Assembly: GCA_016708105.1 (NCBI GenBank)
Contig: JADJGJ010000001.1
Span: 372,001 to 436,000 of the forward strand
Direction of reading: 5' to 3'
From: Crocinitomicaceae bacterium
GTDB lineage: Bacteria > Bacteroidota > Bacteroidia > Flavobacteriales_D > Crocinitomicaceae
DNA: 64,000 nucleotides
Positions 1 to 7,701 of this stretch are shown piece after piece (within the stretch, counting starts at the first letter, position 1; each line of letters opens with the position of its first letter). The translations under genes were made by a program, and so were the position numbers. The notes below the pieces were generated by a model. That model saw only the letters and a program-made list of their open reading frames with translations. It was not told the origin of the DNA and ran no database searches.

Positions 1-289
1 ACACTCCGTAGTCTTCATTGGTAACTAATTGACTTTGGCTACCCCAAACGCGCACATCTTGTAATGCAACTTTGAATTCAACTCTTTCAGCTTTGTAATC
101 AAAGTTGATTCGTGTACGTTGGTCAACAAATGCCCCGGCATCCATTGCTGAATCTGACAGTGTTTGGAATCCATGTCTGTATTCAAAGCGTGGTCTTACT
201 TCTCCAGAGATTTTAAATTGACCAAATGCTCCTGATGCAGACAAGGTCAGCCCGGCAACCATGGCAGCTATTCTGATTTTTGTTTTCAT
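1..289 (-). CDS. outer-membrane beta-barrel (porin-like) protein, 3' part outside window
   Basis: First 96 codons of a gene running off the left edge; the start ATG is at 287-289. The product opens with a Sec signal peptide (basic MKTKIR, a short hydrophobic core, likely cleavage after ASGAFG) and continues with FKISGEVRPRFEYRHGF and alternating segments such as VEFKVALQDVRVW, as expected of the first strands of an outer-membrane barrel. It resembles Bacteroidota porin or alginate-export-like barrels, which let small solutes through the outer membrane. The substrate cannot be told, and the diagnostic C-terminal strand is outside the window. Confidence 0.7.
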   Translation of the reverse strand, partial: MKTKIRIAAMVAGLTLSASGAFGQFKISGEVRPRFEYRHGFQTLSDSAMDAGAFVDQRTRINFDYKAERVEFKVALQDVRVWGSQSQLVTNEDYGV

Positions 290-555
290 AGATGTAGATA
301 TTAATTGTGTATCGTTGGGACAAAGTTCAGTTGCATGAGTAGGGCAAAACATGAGGAGAAACAGTTTTTTTAAAACCTGATTTTGTTCAGTATTTTTTAC
401 TATTAATTCAACCTAATCAAACTCTTGTAATTCGTTGATTAGCGCGGATTGCGCTTTGTTAAACAAACAGATGTCATCTTTTTTTCTGAAAATTATCAGC
501 ATCAAGATTTTGTGTGTTGAATGCATTCAATAGCGTTGCATGCTGAACCTGTCAT

Positions 556-586
556 TTTGGGATTAAGGGATTAAGCGCTATCTTTG
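556..586 (+). promoter_or_regulatory. Bacteroidota-type promoter (-33 TTTG, -7 TATCTTTG)
   Basis: TTTG at 556-559 and TATCTTTG at 579-586, separated by 19 bases, match the -33/-7 consensus of the primary sigma factor of this phylum (TTTG, 17-23 bases, TAnnTTTG). The start codon at 607 follows 20 bases later, giving a leader of roughly 12-15 nt. The rest of the 317-base gap at 290-606 separates two divergent genes; nothing else was recognised in it. Confidence 0.65.
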
Positions 587-606
587 AAACAATTATTGAG
601 ACAACT

Positions 607-1068
607 ATGAACAATCAACAAGTATTGACAGAGGGCACAGTTCAAAGCAGTGAACTAGTGAATGAAACATTTGAATTCTGGCTTCATGATCATGAACACA
701 TACGCAGTCCTTTTCCGGCATATATTCATAATGATTTGAGAAGAATAGCAACTGAGCGTTTTTTCAATTGGGCAAAAAATCTAAAAGATGCTGCAAAAGA
801 TGAAATGAACGATGAGATGATTGGTGAAAAATTTGAAGAAATTATTTTTGATGTTGCCACAGCACTTGTGCTTACTGAAGATGAAAAGGTCACTATTCTT
901 TATCCGTTTCTTCCACGCACGGGTGATAAAATTATGGATGAAAATCAACGTGAGGGAATTGTAACTGACCGCGTAATTGAGCGCACCGGAGATAAATCTT
1001 TTTTACGCGTTAAATTAGTGCGTGATGATAATTCATCTTGGACAACCAGTTTTGAATTGCCATTGTAA
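607..1068 (+). CDS. conserved hypothetical protein, cytosolic, 153 aa
   Basis: Not recognised as a named family. There is no signal peptide or membrane segment, and the protein is acidic. An N-terminal half of predicted helices (around 25-65, FEFWLHDHEHIRSPFPAYI then charged helices rich in Lys and Glu) leads into an apparent beta-rich C-terminal half (VTILYPFLPRTGDKI, then SFLRVKLVRDD and TSFELPL). It is monocistronic, with its own promoter at 556-586, and converges on the MbnP-like gene. Start chosen because it is the first ATG after the promoter. Function unknown. Confidence 0.75.
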   Translation: MNNQQVLTEGTVQSSELVNETFEFWLHDHEHIRSPFPAYIHNDLRRIATERFFNWAKNLKDAAKDEMNDEMIGEKFEEIIFDVATALVLTEDEKVTILYPFLPRTGDKIMDENQREGIVTDRVIERTGDKSFLRVKLVRDDNSSWTTSFELPL

Positions 1069-1129
1069 TTTTTTCAATTGTATTGCTGAAATAATAATTC
1101 TACACTTCGGCAGATATATTCCTTTTGCG

Positions 1130-1966
1130 TTATTGCGTGATACCGGTTACTGAAAAAACATCAGCGCCATTTGCACGCATTAATATTTGAGCATCATAAT
1201 CTCCCATCAAACTATTACCCATGAAGTTGAGATCCCAGCTGGTTGGATTTTTAAACCATTCGGCTACATTCATTTCTAAACTGATTGTCGCATCTTTAGA
1301 AAGATCAAATGCTGTAACAGGAATTTTCACCCAAATATGATTTTCGTGAAAAATGGTATCGGTTACTGTAATTTCACGCACTGTACTTCCTGCATGATAG
1401 GCGTAAATAGTCGTGTCAGTGCTAGTTTCAATAAACCTTCCTTCTAATTGTAAGTGATGGTATCCACCGCCTAATGATTCTGGCCAGTTCCAGTTAAGTG
1501 CATTCAAATCACTATACGCACCTGAAACATTATCATCTTGTGTAAATCCAATATTAAAACCAATGGCATTATACGCATCAAACGGAATTTTTTCTGCAAC
1601 ATTCTGTGATAATGAAGATGTTGAACTGATGTCAACATAATGGTACGCATCAGTCATTACACTATCTCCGTTTGCTTTATAAAAACGCAGATCAGAAATA
1701 TGATAAATCAGTTTGGTTATGCTCATCACATTGCCTTGTTCATTAGAATAAATCAAATCATCAAATAAAGATGAGTTGACTGCGCCTGCATCAAAAACAT
1801 GAGAAAAATTCAACGTGATTACTGATCCTTCAGGATAAATACAAGAGCCATCATCTTTCTTTGCTTTTTCACTATAGTTCAGGGCATCAGTATCAGTGCA
1901 CCCTTTGCGATTGCATGAAGCAGCAAGAATACCCACGATGGAGATTAAAAAAATTCGACGTAACAT
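1130..1966 (-). CDS. MbnP-family lipoprotein
   Basis: Predicted outer-membrane or periplasmic lipoprotein: residues 1-18 are a lipoprotein signal peptide with lipobox ILAAS-C. After it comes a short Cys-bounded module, GCTDTDALNYSEKAKKDDGS followed by Cys, a motif common in surface proteins of Bacteroidota. The remainder (about 48-278) matches the MbnP-like domain, with the typical opening ITLNFSHVFDA, the HYVDIS and GGYHHLQLEGRF stretches and the closing aromatic VAEWFKNP. MbnP proteins are exported partners of MbnH-type dihaem proteins in copper-related systems; no mbnH is present here, so a copper role is only inferred from the family. Confidence 0.75.
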   Translation of the reverse strand: MLRRIFLISIVGILAASCNRKGCTDTDALNYSEKAKKDDGSCIYPEGSVITLNFSHVFDAGAVNSSLFDDLIYSNEQGNVMSITKLIYHISDLRFYKANGDSVMTDAYHYVDISSTSSLSQNVAEKIPFDAYNAIGFNIGFTQDDNVSGAYSDLNALNWNWPESLGGGYHHLQLEGRFIETSTDTTIYAYHAGSTVREITVTDTIFHENHIWVKIPVTAFDLSKDATISLEMNVAEWFKNPTSWDLNFMGNSLMGDYDAQILMRANGADVFSVTGITQ

Positions 1967-2061
1967 AAGCGAGTAGTTTTTGCTAAGTTACGAATACAAA
2001 CGTCAGATTGCAATGATTATTATCAGCGGAGAGAAGGAGTGGTGTCCCAAACGGAGTTCAT

Positions 2062-2136
2062 AAAAAAAAGAAGTTACCCCGTTAACTGCAGCAACCTAAC
2101 CCCAATTGCTTACAGTGCAGGGTAACTTATCTCTTT
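2062..2136 (-). terminator. long-range inverted repeat with T-tract, probable terminator of nrdD
   Basis: AAGTTACCC (2071-2079) pairs with GGGTAACTT (2120-2128), and inner CTGCA/TGCAG sequences can extend the pairing. On the minus strand the closing arm is followed by C and eight T (2062-2069), as in a Rho-independent terminator. It lies just after the nrdD stop. The loop is unusually long (about 40 nt), so it could also be a structured leader of the downstream MbnP gene. The plus side also carries a CTCTTTTT run, so it may work in both directions. Confidence 0.5.
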
Positions 2137-2145
2137 TTAATTATA

Positions 2146-4005
2146 TTATTCGTTTATGGTAACGTTGGTTTTATTTGCAGCCTGCAGAATTTGTTCACGG
2201 CGCAAAGTGGTTCCTTCGTTTTGTTTTTGCTGATCCAAATGGTAATGTCTGAGGTCATGCTCTTTTTGTCGTGCAGCACTGAAATTAGTTACGCGTTTCA
2301 GGTATCCGATTACACGGGTTGCATAGTCCACATCTTTTGAATTACATTTTGTGCAACGTTGTTTTGTTTCTTTATCAATGTGGTTACATGAATTACAGAT
2401 CGTAATTTTAATGTTGAAGCAGAAATAATTACATCCGGTGCGTGCAGCAATTTCAAGTAATTTCTGAAACTGTTCTTGTGTACCGTATGATTCAAGATTC
2501 ATGTGTAGTGCAGAACCTCCATCAAGATATTGAATAATTTCTTTACCGTGTAGAACAAATTTATCCAGCATGTTTGTATTATCATCTTCTACTACATAGA
2601 AATAGGAGTTGTAACAATCACGTGTCACTTTGTATCCATCTTTGCGATCCCAGGATGCATTTTTTACACCTAGGTTTTCAGCCGGCACAAATTCAGTATT
2701 GAACATGTAACCAAATTTTTGTTTAGCTTCTTTGTTACTGTCGTAAATTACTTTTAATTGAGAAGACACAAAGTGTTTGTACTCATCGTTGTTTGAGGCT
2801 TCAATTCCAAGACTTTCCGCAGCTTCAACCATTCCATTAATACCAATGGTAAGGAACTGTTTGTCCAGCGAAATTAATCCTGCTGAGTAAACAGGTAACA
2901 TATTGGCAGCTTCATATTCACCCACCAGTTTTCTGAAGGCCACCTGGTATTTCTGAATTTTTTCAACTTCTTTTTTAAGGTCGCGTTTATCTTGCACCAG
3001 ACGATTCATGTTGAGAGTAATCACATTGATTGATCCGGTAGAAACTCCACCTGCACCTAAACTATAGCTGAATGTATTGTCGGCAATTTCATTTCTCAAA
3101 CGACAGCATGACGCTAAACTGTCTGCACTTTCAGACTGATAAACAAAAAACGCATTTCCTTCACTGAGTTCTTTGGCGCAGAACAATGAGAATTGTTTGT
3201 CTTTTGGTTTTCCTTCTGCTACCAACATGGCTGCCGTAACAACCGGAAAAGTAAGTACAGCTTTTGTACGTTCTTGATTGAACCAGTTCATGAAAAACTC
3301 TTGCAACCCACGCACACTTTCCCATTCTGGTTTAGTCATGTCAGGGAAAACAAAATTTCCAAACATGCTATCAAAATAGTATTGGTCGTAAATAGAGATA
3401 TTCCAGAAAACAGATTGATAACCTCGGGCAGCCGCAGGTTGATTCACGGCGTACACTACGTGTTGCAAGTGATTTTTAATCTGTTTGCCGTGTGTGTTAA
3501 TATAATCTGCTCCGTAATCTTTGCGTGCAAAATGATCAAAGTATAAGAGAAATTCAACCGTTGCAAGTGCACCAGCAAACTGAGAACTCACAGCAAAAAC
3601 AAGGTTTACAAAAGAACCGCAAAAGCTTTCAAGATGTTCAGGTGCTTTGCTTTCACCACCAAGTTTTGTTAAACCATCAAGCAAAAAAGGATACATACTG
3701 ATAGATGCACAATATGGTTTGAGTGATGTTTCATCATGAACATAAATTTCATGATCTTCAATCTGACGGAGGTATTCATCACCCAGTTCAGGGCCAAAAA
3801 GTTCAGTAATTTTATTGTAAACCAAGGTGCGGTTAACTTGCACGTTAATGTCTTTATTCAACTCAGCTTCCATCGTTGCAATATTTTTGGAAGACACGTT
3901 GGCATTTGCATCCATGGTAGAACCGGTCGCAGCGTTTTCAGCTTTGATATAGTTGTTGATGAAATTAATTTTGTCTTGAATCTGGTTAGGTGTTAATCGT
4001 ATCAT
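2146..4005 (-). CDS. nrdD: anaerobic (class III) ribonucleoside-triphosphate reductase
   Basis: Glycyl-radical enzyme reducing ribonucleoside triphosphates to deoxy forms without oxygen. Seen: the catalytic-core stretch SLASCCRLRNE with the active-site cysteines, the GAGGVSTGSINVITLNMNR region, a C-terminal zinc ribbon (ICNSCN...CTKCNS), and the glycyl-radical loop RVIGYLKRVTNFS, with the radical Gly about 45 residues from the end. At 619 aa it starts almost directly in the catalytic domain, so the N-terminal ATP-cone (overall activity switch) of many NrdDs is absent. The ATG at 4003-4005 overlaps the end of nrdG by 20 bases, implying one transcript and translational coupling with its activase. 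Confidence 0.95.
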   Translation of the reverse strand: MIRLTPNQIQDKINFINNYIKAENAATGSTMDANANVSSKNIATMEAELNKDINVQVNRTLVYNKITELFGPELGDEYLRQIEDHEIYVHDETSLKPYCASISMYPFLLDGLTKLGGESKAPEHLESFCGSFVNLVFAVSSQFAGALATVEFLLYFDHFARKDYGADYINTHGKQIKNHLQHVVYAVNQPAAARGYQSVFWNISIYDQYYFDSMFGNFVFPDMTKPEWESVRGLQEFFMNWFNQERTKAVLTFPVVTAAMLVAEGKPKDKQFSLFCAKELSEGNAFFVYQSESADSLASCCRLRNEIADNTFSYSLGAGGVSTGSINVITLNMNRLVQDKRDLKKEVEKIQKYQVAFRKLVGEYEAANMLPVYSAGLISLDKQFLTIGINGMVEAAESLGIEASNNDEYKHFVSSQLKVIYDSNKEAKQKFGYMFNTEFVPAENLGVKNASWDRKDGYKVTRDCYNSYFYVVEDDNTNMLDKFVLHGKEIIQYLDGGSALHMNLESYGTQEQFQKLLEIAARTGCNYFCFNIKITICNSCNHIDKETKQRCTKCNSKDVDYATRVIGYLKRVTNFSAARQKEHDLRHYHLDQQKQNEGTTLRREQILQAANKTNVTINE

Positions 4006-4456
4006 AGGTGCCTTTATAAAATAAATGATTTAGTTTTTTTCCGGTCTCAGTTTCAATAAACCGTTGGTTTGTGAACGGGTTATTCAAGCCGCCTGATTCT
4101 TCTATCCAAGGACCGGTTTTCAGGTAGGTGAGATGTTTTTTAATTCGTGCCGGCACATCATCAAGACCGGTGTACAAACAAGTTTTTAAACCGCGTTCAC
4201 GTGCAAGCATCAGATATTCTGAAAGCAAATCCTCGTGCCATTCACCACCCATAAACAAAATGCAGGTGATCATTCCGTCATAGGTGTCTAATTTTTGCAG
4301 ATAGGTTTCTCTGTCTAAAAAATTTCCGGCAGATTCTTTCCACAAAAAAGGTGAGTGACATCCTTCACAGCGCAGGGTACATCCACATATAGAGAAGCAT
4401 AGGCTGATTTCATCAGGCACTTCTGTTAACACGATATCTGCTTTGTAGTAACGCAC
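3986..4456 (-). CDS. nrdG: anaerobic ribonucleotide reductase activating protein (radical SAM)
   Basis: Radical SAM activase that installs the glycyl radical in NrdD using a 4Fe-4S cluster, SAM and an electron donor. The cluster motif CX3CX2C is seen as CTLRCEGC near residue 30, followed by HSPFLW, and the family GGEW motif is present (FMGGEWHED). Length 156 aa is normal for NrdG. It is the promoter-proximal gene of an nrdG-nrdD operon and overlaps nrdD by 20 bases. A -7-like element lies at 4477-4484 and an FNR/CRP-like palindrome further upstream at 4623-4636. Confidence 0.93.
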   Translation of the reverse strand: MRYYKADIVLTEVPDEISLCFSICGCTLRCEGCHSPFLWKESAGNFLDRETYLQKLDTYDGMITCILFMGGEWHEDLLSEYLMLARERGLKTCLYTGLDDVPARIKKHLTYLKTGPWIEESGGLNNPFTNQRFIETETGKKLNHLFYKGTYDTINT

Positions 4457-4476
4457 GGTTAAAAAATTGGGTTCTC

Positions 4477-4484
4477 CAAAAATA
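4477..4484 (-). promoter_or_regulatory. -7 promoter element of nrdGD (TATTTTTG on minus strand)
   Basis: Plus-strand CAAAAATA reads TATTTTTG on the minus strand, an exact TAnnTTTG match 21 bases before the nrdG start. No clear -33 TTTG was found at the usual distance, which would fit a promoter needing an activator. Confidence 0.4.
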
Positions 4485-4788
4485 GATTACTCCTATACAG
4501 AAAAAACATGTCTGCATACTGCAATTCAACATTTGCCATGTGTACAAGTTTTGTTGATTTGGCTTATTCTCAGCACCAGCAAAAGAAAATGAGTAGGCCT
4601 GTTTTTGCAATCATCGCATGGTATGATTCAGATCATTGACTTGTGTTTTTTGCAGCATTCATAAGTCATGTAGACTGTGTGGTGGAGTACTTGCATTCAA
4701 ATAAATTATTATCAACAAATGAAGGTTCGTCTGTTGAAATTGAAAGTTGGTAGTTTGGCATGATAGTTTCGGATAATTTATTAATGCG

Positions 4789-4835
4789 AGGTTAGGGCTT
4801 AGGGAATAGGATTTAGGATTTCAGGATTTTGGGAA
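4789..4835 (+). repeat. degenerate TTAGG heptad tract
   Basis: GGTTAGGGCTTAGGGAATAG followed by two more TTAGGAT/TCAGGAT-like units. It is the same G-rich repeat type as found after gpsA, the S23 gene and paaZ, here with G-rich DNA on the plus strand. Confidence 0.6.
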
Positions 4836-4979
4836 TTGGAATAGCTTTAATATCTATGGGGCATGGGGTACTACTTATGCTTAAAAAAAGGTTGATGAAT
4901 CATCGCTTCAATTAGTGAAAAGTGAAAATGATGTTCTTTCCTCTCTTTTATAAAAAATCAAAATGTGTATATTCACTTC

Positions 4980-5516
4980 ATGAATAGAGCGTATCAAAAT
5001 ATAGATGAAGGGAGAGCCATCTATAAACCACTAAAAAAATTTGAGAAATTAGATTTCTATTTTTTAGCAGCACTTCTGCTACTGATTTTATTAGGAACAT
5101 TTAATATTCGTATTGCCGGAATGTTTATGCTGGTTTTTTGCGGCATGTTATCCTTGCTTTATTTTTTTACTTCGATGCTAAAACCTGAGCAGTCAGAGCA
5201 TGAGAAGTTTGCATCATTCATTACTAAGTTGGGCGGTATGGCTTCAGCTATTTCACTTGTTGGTATACAGTTTGAATATATGTCTTGGGAAATGGCTGAC
5301 CGCATCTTAATTGGAGGTGGTCTTGCTTTACTTGTGTGGTTAATTTTCAGATTGATGTTCAGAACAACCAATACCAATTTTCAGCAGTGGATGAATAGGG
5401 TGAGTCTTCGTGCTATTTTATTAATTGGTCTAACCGCTATGTATTATTTCGTTCCGGATGAAACACTGATTGAAGCCGGTTTGAAAAAAGAAAAAGTTGA
5501 GCGGGAAAATTTTTAG
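4980..5516 (+). CDS. hypothetical integral membrane protein, 178 aa
   Basis: Four hydrophobic segments are seen: FYFLAALLLLILLGTF, a following MFMLVFCGMLSLLYFF, ILIGGGLALLVWLIFRLMF and RAILLIGLTAMYYFV. The termini are charged and predicted cytosolic, and the loop between segments 2 and 3 is acidic then amphipathic. No family was recognised. The ATG at 4980 is preferred over an in-frame GTG at 4965, which would add only VYIHF-like residues. The gene stands alone, divergent from nrdG and convergent with the T9SS gene. Confidence 0.65.
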   Translation: MNRAYQNIDEGRAIYKPLKKFEKLDFYFLAALLLLILLGTFNIRIAGMFMLVFCGMLSLLYFFTSMLKPEQSEHEKFASFITKLGGMASAISLVGIQFEYMSWEMADRILIGGGLALLVWLIFRLMFRTTNTNFQQWMNRVSLRAILLIGLTAMYYFVPDETLIEAGLKKEKVERENF

Positions 5517-5541
5517 GAGCGTATCAAAACATTTCCGTCAG

Positions 5542-7362
5542 TCAATTCATCCCAAGTTTCCCTTTAATCAAACCGTGTGATGAGTTAACTTCATAAAAAT
5601 AGACGCCTGCCGGAATGTTCAAATAAATTTTCTGTGTTCCGGTTTCAATTTGACCTTGGTAAATTAATTTGCCATGCATATTATAGAGCATAAGTGAAAT
5701 TATTTCTTGCTCATCATTATTTACCGTGATTACCCCTGTTTGAAACGCATCTGCAAAAACATCCACTTTAGTTACGTTACTTTCTGAATCAAATCCAACT
5801 TGACCAACATAAACGGTATCAGTGATAATACACCCATGAGCATCTTCTGCGGTAATGAGATACAATCCGGTGGTTGATACATCAACAGAATCACCCGTGA
5901 AATTTGCCATGTCTCCAAGATAAGTCCATGTGTAATCGTACGGTGCAGTTCCGCCGGATACATTGCAGAAAACACTTGCGTTACCACCCGGCGAATAAGG
6001 TGTACTTCCTACCGACGTAAAATAAAATTCACCCGGAAAAAGTGCAATGTCAAATGTACGTGAACAGCCATTCATATCATTTATCGTAAGCGTGTAATCT
6101 CCGCCATTAATATTTAAATTTTCGTTTGCACCAATACCATTAATATTGTTCGGGTCAGGATTCCAGTAATAGCCAATACCCCCATAAAGTCCAAAATATC
6201 CTGCTACTGTGTCAATCACAATGTATCCATCACCATCATCCCAACAGTTAAGGTTTTGGGTTGAGTAGGTGATATCAATGATGTCCGGATCGTCAACATA
6301 AGCTGAGTCGTATCCAATGCATCCGTTATTATCGGTTAATTGAATAAAGTACCAACCTTGAGCAAGCATATGAATTTCAGTAATAATTGGAAGATTTATC
6401 TGTGCTCCAGATGCGTTGGTCATAATCACGCTGATTGGATTACTTGCACCTGGCCATGAATTTAAAATTACTGCACCATCACTAAATCCGTAACAGTTGG
6501 GATTTGTTACCGTGAAATTTAACTTGATAGGATCAGGCTCCACCACGACAAAATTTTGTGACCATGCACAACCTTCCTGATCTACAACAGCTACAACCCA
6601 ATTGCCGCCGCTTAATCCTGAAACGGCATCTCCTTGTCCTGCATTAATTATTTCTTGCTCATAAATACCATCTGCATTATACCAGTATACGTCATAAGGT
6701 GGAGTGATGCCTCCGTTGGTATTTATAAATTCTGCCCCTGAAGTTGAATCACTAAAACAAGTCAATGTATCTACTGAAGTAAATATAAAATCTGCTGTAA
6801 CGTTGTTTGTATTCAGTCCGACAAACACTGCAGTATCTAGCACACAACCATTCGTATTTTCTATGTGAACAAAATAATAAATACCTCCGCTTAAGTTTGA
6901 GAATGAATTTATACCGGATGGACCTGCAGAATAATCAGCTCCGGATAATGAATAAGTCCAAAGCGGGGAATCAGGTAAAATTTGAATCAATCCATTTGCC
7001 CCTGATACAGATGGACAATTTGTTGCATCGGTAATGTTAATTGAAGATGGTAAGATTTCATCTACTTCAATCAAACATGAATCAAGAACCGTGAAACATT
7101 CATCTGTTATTTCAAGATAACACCAGACTGTTGTATCCGTAGTCACTTCAATGTTATTATCAGCACCAGAAAAAGGGAACCAATTGTATGATACGTTTCC
7201 AACAGAACCAGATACAAACGCAATAGGAAATGCAGTTTCACCCGGGCATATCGTGTAGGTGTTTTGAGTGAATAAAATTACAGGTTCATCATCGCAGTTT
7301 TGTGCCAAAGAAAATGCAGAAAGAAAAATTACAACGGAGAATAGCGCAATGCTTTTTTTCAT
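5542..7362 (-). CDS. secreted protein with SprB-like repeats and T9SS sorting domain
   Basis: 606 aa. Signal peptide MKKSIALFSVVIFLSAFSLA at 1-20. The body consists of Ig/SprB-like units of about 70-90 residues, each with a Gly-rich turn and a late Cys, for example GGITPPYDVYWYNADG, LSGGNWVVAVVDQEGCAWS, GGDYTLTINDMNGCSRTF and TTGLYLITAEDAHGCIITDT. The last 75 residues form a type A C-terminal sorting domain (LMLYNMHGKLIYQGQI, then IPAGVYFYEVNS), which directs export through the T9SS and attachment to the cell surface. SprB-type repeats are typical of gliding or adhesion proteins; the ligand is unknown. Monocistronic; its start is followed upstream by a repeat island. Confidence 0.85.
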   Translation of the reverse strand: MKKSIALFSVVIFLSAFSLAQNCDDEPVILFTQNTYTICPGETAFPIAFVSGSVGNVSYNWFPFSGADNNIEVTTDTTVWCYLEITDECFTVLDSCLIEVDEILPSSINITDATNCPSVSGANGLIQILPDSPLWTYSLSGADYSAGPSGINSFSNLSGGIYYFVHIENTNGCVLDTAVFVGLNTNNVTADFIFTSVDTLTCFSDSTSGAEFINTNGGITPPYDVYWYNADGIYEQEIINAGQGDAVSGLSGGNWVVAVVDQEGCAWSQNFVVVEPDPIKLNFTVTNPNCYGFSDGAVILNSWPGASNPISVIMTNASGAQINLPIITEIHMLAQGWYFIQLTDNNGCIGYDSAYVDDPDIIDITYSTQNLNCWDDGDGYIVIDTVAGYFGLYGGIGYYWNPDPNNINGIGANENLNINGGDYTLTINDMNGCSRTFDIALFPGEFYFTSVGSTPYSPGGNASVFCNVSGGTAPYDYTWTYLGDMANFTGDSVDVSTTGLYLITAEDAHGCIITDTVYVGQVGFDSESNVTKVDVFADAFQTGVITVNNDEQEIISLMLYNMHGKLIYQGQIETGTQKIYLNIPAGVYFYEVNSSHGLIKGKLGMN

Positions 7363-7423
7363 AAGAGGGATTTATTGCAAGACGCAGAATCAGATGAGTA
7401 AGTGACGTGAAGTGGTGTTTTTT

Positions 7424-7640
7424 TCCTCACTCCTCTTTCCTCTCTCCAAAGGAAAGAGGAAGTGACGTTAGTTCGCACTTTTCGGAAACTCGTGTGCAGT
7501 GGCCTTCCTCTCCTTTGGAGTGGACTGAGGAGAGGAAATGAAGTGACGTGAGTTCGCACTTTTCGGAAACTCGTGTGCATTGACCTTCCTCTCCTTGGAG
7601 AGGACTGAGGAGAGGAAATGAAGAGACGTTAGTTTACCCT
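7424..7640. repeat. palindromic tandem-repeat island (copy A)
   Basis: Two near-identical 80-81 base units (7462-7542 and 7543-7622), a third truncated start at 7623 and a related palindrome before them (7424-7460, CCTCTTTCC ... GGAAAGAGG). Each unit has a GTGACGTnAGTTCGCAC core, a short spacer and a hairpin CCTCTCC-TTTGGAG ... GAGGAGAGG. Bases 7424-7478 match the reverse complement of 13765-13819 at 54 of 55 positions, so this is a dispersed family. The 73-codon open frame across it is an artefact of the repeat. Confidence 0.85.
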
Positions 7641-7663
7641 TTTTGTAAACCCTTTTGAATTTT

Positions 7664-7701
7664 TCCTAAGTCCTCTGCCCTAAGCCCTAAGTCCTAACCC
7701 C
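7664..7701 (-). repeat. TTAGG-type heptad tract directly after gpsA stop
   Basis: Read on the minus strand, the gpsA TGA is followed at once by GGGGTTAGGACTTAGGGCTT and further AGG units. This is the same C-rich/G-rich heptad family as the arrays around 21-22 kb. Confidence 0.65.

Larger units (their letters stand above)
4457..4979. other. intergenic region between divergent nrdG and membrane-protein gene
   Basis: 523 bases without a convincing gene. It holds the nrdG -7 element, an FNR/CRP-like palindrome ATGATTCAGATCAT at 4623-4636, and a degenerate TTAGGG-like tract at 4789-4835. A 65-codon open frame on the minus strand (4413-4610) was judged non-coding because it overlaps nrdG and has no coding character. 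Confidence 0.6.

Noticed and set aside
4413..4610. 65-codon open frame upstream of nrdG
   Set aside because: It overlaps the nrdG start and its promoter and has no coding features.
7359..7580. 73-codon open frame on the minus strand
   Set aside because: It lies entirely in the palindromic repeat island and repeats the same residues twice, so it is an artefact of the tandem units.
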